Part shown: positions 26,036 to 32,851 of the stretch, in pieces | How positions within the stretch are numbered: the stretch's first letter is position 1 | Layout: each line of letters begins with the position of its first letter | NCBI GenBank assembly: GCA_946887295.1 | Contig: CAMPKP010000020.1 | Location: forward strand, 1-32,851 | DNA from: an uncultured Gemmatimonadota bacterium | GTDB taxonomy: Bacteria > Gemmatimonadota > Gemmatimonadetes > Gemmatimonadales > GWC2-71-9 | Length of the DNA: 32,851 nt | Reading direction: 5' to 3' | Position numbers and translations under genes: made by a program | The notes under the pieces: model-generated | The model's input: only the letters and a program-made list of their open reading frames with translations | What the model was told of the DNA's origin: nothing | The model's database searches: none

Positions 26036-26772
26036 CAGGCCCGGCCCGAGGCCGCCGGCGCGATCGGCAGGATGTGTCCGGTGACCGTGGCGGCCTCGGG
26101 GCTCGCCAGCGAGAGGACGCCGTCGGTGATGTCGTGCAGCTCGACGTAGGCGGCGTCCTCGCCCACCGCGGCGACGTTGTCGCCGGTGCGCACGGTCCCC
26201 GGCGCGACCGCGTTGACCCTGATGTGCCGGTCGCGCAGCTCGAGTGCCAGGCTCTGGGTGAAGCCGGCCACCGCGGCCTTGGCCGCGCTGTACACCGCCA
26301 TCGGGGCCTGAGGCTCGAAGTACGCGATGGACGCGAAATTGACGATGCATCCCCGGGTCCGCGCCAGCGCCTCGATCGCGGCCTGCGACACCAGGACGGT
26401 GGTCTTGAGGTTGATGGCGATCTCGCGGTCGAAGTCGGCGGCGGTGAGCTTCTCGATCGCCCCGTAGGTGGTGAGGCCGCCCGCGACGTTCACGACGACG
26501 TCGAGTCGCCCGAAATGGCGGAGCGCCATCTCCACGGCGAGGGCGGCGACGTCGGGCTGGGTGAGGTCACCGGCGCAGGGCCGGGCGTCCACGCCCTGGG
26601 CGGCGAACTCGCGCACCCGCTCCGCGACGCCCACCGCATTGAGGTCGCAGGCGACGATCTTGGCCCCGGCCCGGCCGAACGCGAGCGCGACGGCGTTGCC
26701 GATCTGACCGGCGCGGCCGACGCCGGTCACCAGGACGGCCTTGCCGCCGAAATCGAATCGAGCGGGAGTCAT
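26035..26772 (-). CDS. SDR family oxidoreductase
   Basis: 245-residue classical SDR. The cofactor loop is TGVGRAGQIG (16-25), with CDLN (Asp43) indicating NAD preference. NVAGG and the triad Ser148, Tyr161, Lys165 (FASIAYFEP, VYSAAK) are complete, unlike the SDR downstream. NAVAPGTVRTG and GHILPIAP follow. Substrate unknown; typically 3-ketoacyl or hydroxy-steroid-type ketones. It is preceded by a PHP phosphoesterase gene with a 19-bp gap and is coupled to the next SDR. Confidence 0.85.
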   Translation of the reverse strand: MTPARFDFGGKAVLVTGVGRAGQIGNAVALAFGRAGAKIVACDLNAVGVAERVREFAAQGVDARPCAGDLTQPDVAALAVEMALRHFGRLDVVVNVAGGLTTYGAIEKLTAADFDREIAINLKTTVLVSQAAIEALARTRGCIVNFASIAYFEPQAPMAVYSAAKAAVAGFTQSLALELRDRHIRVNAVAPGTVRTGDNVAAVGEDAAYVELHDITDGVLSLASPEAATVTGHILPIAPAASGRA

Positions 26773-26791
26773 CGCGCCTCGGGGGCGAAAG

Positions 26792-27670
26792 TCACTGTGC
26801 CGCGGCGGTCGGAAGCTCGCCGCGAAGCCGGTCCATGCGCTCCAGCCATTCCATGGGCACTTCCTGGGAACCCAGCGCCCCGTGGACCTCGCCGGGCTCC
26901 GGATCGCCGTGCCAGTCGCTCCCGCCGGTGCGGAGCAGCCCCAGCCGGAGCGAGATGTCGGTCAGGCGCGAGCGAGTATCGGGATCGTGACTGGGATGGC
27001 GGGTCTCGACGGCGTCCAGGCCCTCGTGCTTCAGGCGCTCGAGGAAGGAGCGGGTGCCCCGATCCTTGAGGTGCGCCACCGAGACGAGCCCTCGCACCGA
27101 GTGCACCAGGGTCGCCACCTCGACGAACGAGGGCAGCACCTTCTCCACGAATGCGGGGCGCCCGCGGCCGATGTAGCGGTCGAAGGCCTCCGACATCCCG
27201 AGGGCGCCGCCGCCGTGGACGATCGCCCGGGCCACGTGGGGCCGGCCCACGGCTCCGCCGCGAGCCTGGCGGAGCACGTCGTCGAAGTCGAGCGCGACCC
27301 CCATGCTCTGAAGTCGGTCCACCATGGCGCGGGCCCGGCGCATGCGGTCGGCGCGGCAGCGCTCGAGGAACGTCTCGAGCGGCGGGGAGTCGGTCGGCAG
27401 GAAGTACCCCAGCACGTGCATCTCGCCCCACGGCGCCGAGGTGGAGAACTCGCAGCCGGAGACCACCCGCACCCCGAGGCGCTCCCCGGCCGCGACCGCC
27501 GCGGGAACTCCCGCGACCGTGTCGTGGTCGGTCAGCGAGATGGCGCCGAGCCCCGCAGCGGCCGCCCGCTCGACCACCGTCTCCGGCGCCAGGCCCCCGT
27601 CGGATGCGGTGGAGTGGACGTGGAGGTCGATGATGGAGCCGGCGGGCGGGGCCTGACCGGGACGGGTCAG
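26792..27670 (-). CDS. PHP-domain phosphoesterase (RNase AM/YciV-like), apparent CTG start
   Basis: About 292 residues. The PHP metal motifs are DLHVHSTASDG, SLTDHDTV, SGCEFS, VSVAHL and TGGSDWHGD in the family order, as in 3',5'-nucleotide bisphosphatases/RNase AM, which degrade pAp and RNA 5' ends. No ATG, GTG or TTG stands in frame between the preceding gene and DLHVHS. The codon at 27670 is CTG, forming a CTGA overlap with the upstream stop exactly like the GTGA overlaps seen elsewhere in this window, so CTG is proposed as the start. A start at 27898 is possible only if it overlaps the whole upstream gene. Confidence 0.8.
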   Translation of the reverse strand: MTRPGQAPPAGSIIDLHVHSTASDGGLAPETVVERAAAAGLGAISLTDHDTVAGVPAAVAAGERLGVRVVSGCEFSTSAPWGEMHVLGYFLPTDSPPLETFLERCRADRMRRARAMVDRLQSMGVALDFDDVLRQARGGAVGRPHVARAIVHGGGALGMSEAFDRYIGRGRPAFVEKVLPSFVEVATLVHSVRGLVSVAHLKDRGTRSFLERLKHEGLDAVETRHPSHDPDTRSRLTDISLRLGLLRTGGSDWHGDPEPGEVHGALGSQEVPMEWLERMDRLRGELPTAAAQ

Positions 27671-27933
27671 CGCCGGTAGCCCAGCTCGGGGGCGGTCCAG
27701 GCCGGCTGCGAATGTGCCAGCAGGTCGGCCAGCTCCCCGTGGCTCAACTGACCCAGCGACGACTCCCGGCTCTTGGCGCCGAGCGGCGAGTAGCGCACCA
27801 CGCGTTGCTCGCGATCGGAGCCGGTGCCCCGGGTGAACACCAGGCCGAACTCGTCCTTCGTGTACTGCGTGGTGCGGCCGCTCACGGCGACTTCCCACCG
27901 CTCGCCGTCCACGTCGATGATGCGTCTGGGCAT
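27667..27933 (-). CDS. Conserved-looking small protein, function unknown
   Basis: 88 residues, MPRRIIDVDGERWEVAVSGR at the start. Mixed charged and beta-prone, with QYTKDEFGLVFTRGTG and VVRYSPLGAKSRE; no known domain recognised. A good GGAGG lies upstream, and its ATG shares an A with the stop of the upstream gene (TAATG). Codon use is like the neighbours. It contributes the CTGA overlap to the PHP gene. Being between the dehydrogenase E2 gene and the PHP gene suggests cotranscription, not a role. Confidence 0.6.
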   Translation of the reverse strand: MPRRIIDVDGERWEVAVSGRTTQYTKDEFGLVFTRGTGSDREQRVVRYSPLGAKSRESSLGQLSHGELADLLAHSQPAWTAPELGYRR

Positions 27934-28226
27934 TACCTGACCTCCTCCCAAAGCTCCCACGCGCCGGGCTCGTACTCCGCCACGGCGCGAATCCGCTCCT
28001 CCAATATTCGCTCGTCCCCGGGTCGCTCGGCGATGGCCCGGTGGGTCTCGCGGCTCCGGCTCTCGCTGAACTCCAGGTAGGAGCCCGGAGCCTCCGGCCG
28101 CCGGAAGACCCACAGGTGCCAGCCCCGCCCTTCGGCGAGACGGGCCAGATCGCGGACCGCCGCGAGGTACTCCGCTTCCGACCCAGGCCGCACGCTCACC
28201 CGCGACACGGTGAGGGTGCGCGCCAT
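27933..28226 (-). CDS. Small protein, possible dimeric alpha/beta-barrel (ABM-like)
   Basis: 97 residues beginning MARTLTVSRVSVRPGSEAEY, followed by a helix and a strand (GWHLWVFRRPEAPGSYLEFS), then a long helix and a terminal ELWEEVR. The order fits dimeric ferredoxin-like alpha/beta barrels, some of which bind small organic molecules. Assignment is by pattern only. It lies one base after the E2 stop and shares its stop with the next gene's ATG. Confidence 0.55.
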   Translation of the reverse strand: MARTLTVSRVSVRPGSEAEYLAAVRDLARLAEGRGWHLWVFRRPEAPGSYLEFSESRSRETHRAIAERPGDERILEERIRAVAEYEPGAWELWEEVR

Positions 28227-28227
28227 C

Positions 28228-29658
28228 TCAGACCGCCGCCTCGGGGAACTCCTGCAGCGTCTTCTTCACGTCGGCCATGAACCGGTCGGCGTCGGCGCCA
28301 TCCACGATCCTGTGGTCGAACGCCAGCGACAGCATTCCTCTGGTGCGCACCCCGATGGTGTCGTTGCCATCCACCGTGACGACGGCGGGCTGTTTCTCGA
28401 TGGACCCGACGCACAGGATCGCGGCCTGGGGCTGGTTGATGATCGGCGTCCCGATGACCGACCCGAACACGCCCGGATTGGTGATGGTGAACGTTCCCTT
28501 CTGGACCTCGTCGGGACTCAGCTTCTTGGATCGTGCGCGCTCTCCCAGATCGTTGATCGCCCGGGCGAGGCCGAGCAGCGCCAGCTCGTCGGCGTGCCTG
28601 ATCACCGGCACGATGAGTCCCCAGTCGAGCGCGACCGCGATCCCCAGATTGATGTCGCGCCGCAGGATGGTGCTCTCGCCCGACACCGCCGCGTTGAGCG
28701 TCGGGTGCCGCCGGAGCGCGTCCGCGGCGGCCTTGGCGATGAAGGCGAGGAACGTGAGGTTCACGCCGCGGTCGGCGTACTCCTTCTTCTTCCTGGCGCG
28801 GAGCTGCACGATGCGGGTGTAGTCGATCTCGAAGATGGTGTTGACGTGCGGGGAGACCCGCCGCGACATCACCATGTGCTCCGCGGTGAGCTTGCGGATC
28901 CGGCTCCACGGCTCGACCCGATCGCCCTCCCAGGGCTCGACGCCGGCGGGTGCGAGCGCCGGCTGGGGCGCGGCCGGAGCGCGAGGCGCGGGGGGGACAT
29001 CCGGAGGCTGGGGCGTGACGCCGGCGCGAGGCACGGCGCCGCTGTCGATGTAGCCCAGCACGTCGTTCTTCGTCACCCTGCCGGCGATGCCGGTTCCGGG
29101 AATCTCGCTCAAATCCAGGTTGTGCTCCGCCACCATCTTCCGTACCAGCGGCGTGGACCGGCGGCGGAGTCGCTCCTCGGCGGTCTCCATCTCTCCGTTG
29201 CCTCCGGCGGGATGCGCGCTGCGCGCCCTCTCCGCTGCGGGGGCGGGCGGCGAAGCAGGAGCGGCCGGAGAAGCCGGAGCCGGCGCTCGGGGCGCCGGAG
29301 GCGTCGGCGCGGGGGCCGACGCCGCGGAGGCCGCCGCCGGGCCGGACGCGGGAGCGGCGGGTGCTGGCGCCGCCGCCGCCGGCGCGGACGCGGCCGGCTT
29401 CTCGGCGCCGGCCGCCGCCTCGGTGTCGATCCGGGCCACGACCGTCTGCACCGGGACCGTCTGGCCCTCCTGCACCAGGATCTCCGTCAGCACACCGGCC
29501 GACGGCGCGGGAATCTCGGCATCCACCTTGTCGGTGGAGATCTCGAAGATCGGCTCGTCCCGCTTGACCGCCTCGCCCGCCTTCTTGATCCAGCGCGAGA
29601 GCGTGCCCTCGGCGATGGACTCGCCCATCTGGGGCATGATGACGTCGATTGTTGCCAT
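28228..29658 (-). CDS. 2-oxoacid dehydrogenase E2 (dihydrolipoyl acyltransferase), branched-chain type likely
   Basis: 476 residues, three domains. Lipoyl domain 1-78 with the lipoylated Lys44 in ISTDKVDAE; a long Ala/Pro linker to about 165 (a swinging arm); E1/E3-binding domain 168-204 (STPLVRKMVAEHNLDLSEIP); catalytic acyltransferase domain from about 245 with His449 and Asp453 in FDHRIVDGADADRF. Only one lipoyl domain, typical for bacterial branched-chain or 2-oxoglutarate E2. GGAG stands before the ATG, and 50 bp separate it from the E1 beta stop. The E3 gene is not in the window, so E3 is presumably shared. Confidence 0.93.
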   Translation of the reverse strand: MATIDVIMPQMGESIAEGTLSRWIKKAGEAVKRDEPIFEISTDKVDAEIPAPSAGVLTEILVQEGQTVPVQTVVARIDTEAAAGAEKPAASAPAAAAPAPAAPASGPAAASAASAPAPTPPAPRAPAPASPAAPASPPAPAAERARSAHPAGGNGEMETAEERLRRRSTPLVRKMVAEHNLDLSEIPGTGIAGRVTKNDVLGYIDSGAVPRAGVTPQPPDVPPAPRAPAAPQPALAPAGVEPWEGDRVEPWSRIRKLTAEHMVMSRRVSPHVNTIFEIDYTRIVQLRARKKKEYADRGVNLTFLAFIAKAAADALRRHPTLNAAVSGESTILRRDINLGIAVALDWGLIVPVIRHADELALLGLARAINDLGERARSKKLSPDEVQKGTFTITNPGVFGSVIGTPIINQPQAAILCVGSIEKQPAVVTVDGNDTIGVRTRGMLSLAFDHRIVDGADADRFMADVKKTLQEFPEAAV

Positions 29659-29708
29659 GTCGTTCTCCGGTTGGAGCCGTCAGCGCCCTCGCGGCCCCCT
29701 GGCTTGGC

Positions 29709-30686
29709 TCAATATGCCGCCAGCCACCGTGCCGCCCGCACGATGTCCGTGGTCTGCGGGAGGACGAAGTCCTCCAGCTGCGGCGCGTAGGGCAGCGGCA
29801 CGTCGTGCGCGGCCACCCGCTTGACCGGCGCGTCCAGCCACTCGAACGCCAGGTCCTGGATGCGCGCCGTGATCTCGCCGGCGATGCCGCCGGTGACGGT
29901 GTCCTCGTGCACGATGAGCACCCGGTTGGTCTTCTTCACCGTCGCGGCGATCGCCTCGTCGTCCATCGGCAGCAGCGATCGCAGGTCCAGGACCTCGACC
30001 GAGAGCCCGTCCTCCCGCTCCAGCTGCTCCGCCGCCTCCAGCGCCTTCCACACGGTGGCCGCATAGGTGATGATCGAGAGGTCCTTCCCCTCCCGGGCGA
30101 GCCGCGCCTTGCCGATGGGCACCACGTGATCGCCCTGGGGCAGCTCCTGCTTGATGCGACGGTACAGGTATTTGTGCTCGAAGAACAGCACGCAATCCTC
30201 GTCGCGGATCGCGGCCTTGAGCAGTCCCTTGGCGTCGGCCGCCGTCGAGGGATAGACGATCTTCAGTCCGGGCGTGTGGAGGAACGCGGCCTCGGGGTTC
30301 TGCGAATGGAAGGGGCCGCCGCGCACGTACCCGCCGCTCGGCCCCCGCACCACCATGGGACAGGGGAGGAACGCCCGGTACCGCGCGGTGGCGACGTAGT
30401 TCGTCAGGATGCTGTACGCGCAGGAGACGAAATCGATGAACTGCATCTCACAGACCGGGCGCATCCCCATGTGCGCCGCGCCCGCCGCCGCGCCGACGAA
30501 GCCGGTCTCGCTGATCGGCGTGTCGACCACCCGCTCCGCGCCGAACCGGTCGAGCAGTCCCTCGGTGACCTTGAACGCACCGCCGTACTTCCCGATGTCC
30601 TCACCCATGCAGAAGACGTCGGGGTCGCGCTCCATCTCCTCGAACAGCGCCTGGCGGATGGCCTCCAGGTAGGTGACCTCAGCCAT
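29709..30686 (-). CDS. 2-oxoacid dehydrogenase E1 beta subunit
   Basis: 325 residues. The transketolase-like beta-subunit motifs GEDIGKYGGAFKVTEGL, DTPISETGFVGAAAGAA and EMQFIDFVSCAYSILTNYVA are followed by the C-terminal domain with IVHEDTVTGGIAGEI. With E1 alpha it forms the thiamine-dependent decarboxylase of the complex. Its ATG overlaps the E1 alpha stop by 8 bp. The E1 alpha/E1 beta/E2 set most resembles branched-chain 2-oxoacid dehydrogenases, but pyruvate or acetoin versions cannot be ruled out. Confidence 0.93.
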   Translation of the reverse strand: MAEVTYLEAIRQALFEEMERDPDVFCMGEDIGKYGGAFKVTEGLLDRFGAERVVDTPISETGFVGAAAGAAHMGMRPVCEMQFIDFVSCAYSILTNYVATARYRAFLPCPMVVRGPSGGYVRGGPFHSQNPEAAFLHTPGLKIVYPSTAADAKGLLKAAIRDEDCVLFFEHKYLYRRIKQELPQGDHVVPIGKARLAREGKDLSIITYAATVWKALEAAEQLEREDGLSVEVLDLRSLLPMDDEAIAATVKKTNRVLIVHEDTVTGGIAGEITARIQDLAFEWLDAPVKRVAAHDVPLPYAPQLEDFVLPQTTDIVRAARWLAAY

Positions 30687-31782
30687 CGTGGGTGCCCCAG
30701 CTCGCCGGGCGCTCGTGGCGGTCCACCGGGCTCATGACCCCCTCCCGGTACCAGAGGACCGGCATGCGGGACGGCTCGGCGTAGACGCCGGACAGCGCGT
30801 CGAGCGCCTCCGGCGGCGGCGACGCCTCGGCCTCGTCCGTCGCCCGGTCGATCTCCTCGGTGACCCGGGCGTCGATCGCGGCGAGCTGGTCCGGGCTCAC
30901 GCCCTCGCGGGCGGTCAGCACCTTCGCGTAGCGGTCGAGCGGATCGTTCCCGCCGGCCCAGCGCTCGATCTCCCCGGGCGGCACGTACGACTGGTTGTCG
31001 TGCTCGGCATGTCCCTTCCGCCGGTAGGTCATCAGCTCCAGCAGCGTCACGCCCTCGCCGCGCCGCGCCCGCTCCACGGCTTCCCGGGTCACCCGGTAGA
31101 CCTCGAGCACGTCGTTTCCGTCGGCCCGCACGCCCGGAATGCCGTACCCGGCCGCCTTGTCGGCCAGCCGCTCCGCGGCGCACTGCCGCTCGGTGGGGGT
31201 CGAGTACGCGTACCGGTTGTTCTCCACGATCACGACCAGCGGGCACCGCTGCACCGCCGCGAGGTTGATGCCCTCGTGGAACGCGCCGGTCGAGGTGGCG
31301 CCGTCGCCGATGTAGACCAGTCCGACCCGCGCCTGCTTCCGCATCCTGAAGGAGAGCGTGACGCCGGCCATCACCGGGACCATGTCGCCCAGGTGGGAGA
31401 TCTGCCCCACGAAGTTGCGGTCCTGGACATCCCCGAAGTGGATGTTCAGCTCGCGTCCCCGCGTGGGCGAGTCGCCCTTGGCCATGTACTGGCGGAGCAC
31501 TTCCACCGGGGTCGCGCCCTTGACCAGCATCGAGCCCAGGTTCCGGATCAGGGGCGAGAGCACGTCCTCCCGTCGAAGGGCATAGGCCGAGCCCACGGCG
31601 CAGGCCTCCTGCCCCAGCGAGCGGAACAATCCGCCCACCACTTTGGTCTGCCGATAGAGGTTCACCAGCCGCTCCTCGAGCGAACGGGTAAGCCTCATCC
31701 AGTAATAGAGTTCGAGGAGTTGGTCGCGGCCGAGACCGGCGGCGTTGGTGGGGGACGAAACGGTTGCGGTCGTGGCGGCCAT
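30679..31782 (-). CDS. 2-oxoacid dehydrogenase E1 alpha subunit
   Basis: 367 residues. The TPP motif is GDGATSTGAFHEGINLAAVQ from 159, ending in ENN at 187-189; FRSLGQEACAVGSAYAL is the alpha-subunit opening and LELMTYRRKGHAEHDNQS the loop containing phosphorylation-type residues in other organisms. Substrate by similarity is a branched-chain 2-oxoacid, feeding branched fatty-acid primer synthesis. AGGA lies just before the ATG. The 371-bp region upstream contains the possible frameshifted plus-strand frame; no convincing promoter was found there. Confidence 0.93.
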   Translation of the reverse strand: MAATTATVSSPTNAAGLGRDQLLELYYWMRLTRSLEERLVNLYRQTKVVGGLFRSLGQEACAVGSAYALRREDVLSPLIRNLGSMLVKGATPVEVLRQYMAKGDSPTRGRELNIHFGDVQDRNFVGQISHLGDMVPVMAGVTLSFRMRKQARVGLVYIGDGATSTGAFHEGINLAAVQRCPLVVIVENNRYAYSTPTERQCAAERLADKAAGYGIPGVRADGNDVLEVYRVTREAVERARRGEGVTLLELMTYRRKGHAEHDNQSYVPPGEIERWAGGNDPLDRYAKVLTAREGVSPDQLAAIDARVTEEIDRATDEAEASPPPEALDALSGVYAEPSRMPVLWYREGVMSPVDRHERPASWGTHDG

Positions 31783-31837
31783 GCGGATCCTGGTTGTGGG
31801 TGCCTGAACCCGGGCAGGAAAATCGACCGGCTGCGAG

Positions 31838-32153
31838 GTGGAGTCAAGCGGATCGCGGGACGCGTGCCGCAGGATCGCCGCTCGGCGTCACCTGTGGACG
31901 GACGAGCGGGTGTCCACCAGCGGCGTGACCGGGCTCGGGGCCGCCGGTCTCGGCTGGACCGTCGAGGCGCAGCTGACGGGCGGGGCGGCGCTGGAGGACC
32001 ACCGGCGCTCGCGATCTTCGCCGGCCTGGCGGACCGCTCGCCGCTCGGACTCCCGGCACCGGATGCGGTGGACGCCCGGACGGCAGAGCGCCTCCAGCAG
32101 GCTGCGCTGGAGGCGCTCGACGACTACCGCGACTACGGCCCGGCCGACGTACC

Positions 32154-32157
<4 letters not shown>
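31838..32157 (+). pseudogene. Possible frameshifted reading frame, or non-coding gap, between E1 alpha and hppA
   Basis: In this gap GC-rich third positions run in one frame from a GTG at 31838 to about 32010 (WTDERVSTSGVTGLG, GWTVEAQLTGGAALEDH) and then in the frame one base back (LAIFAGLADRSPLGL, ALEALDDYRDYGPADVP) to the TAG at 32155-32157. That looks like a gene joined by a -1 frameshift near 32003. The stop shares CTAG with the hppA stop, the same arrangement as metallophosphoesterase/aspA. No family, no ribosome-binding site, and antisense or chance coding bias are possible. Confidence 0.25.

Positions 32158-32851
<694 letters not shown>

Noticed and set aside
29659..29708. Promoter or small gene in the E1 beta to E2 gap
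   Set aside because: Only 50 bp, holding the E2 ribosome-binding site; nothing else visible.
28210..29790. Plus-strand reading frame with an Arg-rich repetitive segment
   Set aside because: Antisense to the Ala/Pro-rich linker of the E2 gene; the Arg repeat is the mirror of Ala and Pro codons.

Overview
This window comes from a very GC-rich bacterium with tightly packed genes. Its gene content fits Gemmatimonadota: a YYNGMYN-type TPR lipoprotein, a CysO-like/MoeZ-like fusion, a PTR1-like SDR and a branched-chain 2-oxoacid dehydrogenase cluster. That placement is inference, not proof. Nearly everything lies on the minus strand. Many junctions use four-base NTGA overlaps, in which the downstream GTG or ATG shares bases with the upstream TGA, which suggests long translationally coupled operons.

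Layout. 1-3968 (minus): GDP-mannose 4,6-dehydratase, a GDP-4-keto-6-deoxymannose reductase (GDP-D-rhamnose route) and the N-terminal two thirds of carB. 4063-4275 (plus): rpmB, facing rplQ across a bidirectional terminator. 4352-6691 (minus): rpmJ-rpsM-rpsK-rpoA-rplQ with a good promoter, and no rpsD between rpsK and rpoA. 6798-12621 (minus): smpB, an amidase, a TPR lipoprotein, pyrD, pyrF, a small secreted protein and a Ni/Co transporter, apparently read from one promoter in front of smpB. That promoter stands back to back with the promoter of tRNA-Leu(CAG) at 12715-12798. A 65-base palindrome of the dispersed 'CHPEQSEG' type follows the tRNA.

12911-16228 (minus) is the most interesting block: an Rrf2 regulator, an intrinsic terminator placed directly before the cysM ribosome-binding site, cysM, a JAMM peptidase, and one polypeptide that joins a CysO/MoaD-like sulfur carrier, a MoeB/MoeZ E1-like enzyme and a rhodanese. 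Together they look like a compact protein-thiocarboxylate cysteine synthesis pathway, in which the JAMM enzyme may also have to release the carrier from the fusion.

16243-19809 is mixed: a nucleotidyltransferase-fold protein, a metallophosphoesterase, aspartate ammonia-lyase and a cupin. 19780-24435 (minus): trxB with an 18-bp tandem repeat in its leader, an MBL-fold hydrolase, a 50-residue zinc ribbon, a GT4 glycosyltransferase, a polysaccharide deacetylase-like protein and a membrane flippase-like protein. The last three look like an envelope or glycolipid module. 24553-31782 (minus): E1 alpha, E1 beta and E2 of a 2-oxoacid dehydrogenase, two small proteins, a PHP phosphoesterase that appears to start with CTG, two SDRs (one PTR1-like with its catalytic Tyr replaced by His) and an unrecognised Rossmann-type protein with a cysteine cluster. 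The window ends inside hppA, the membrane pyrophosphatase. Between it and E1 alpha lies a possible frameshifted plus-strand reading frame.
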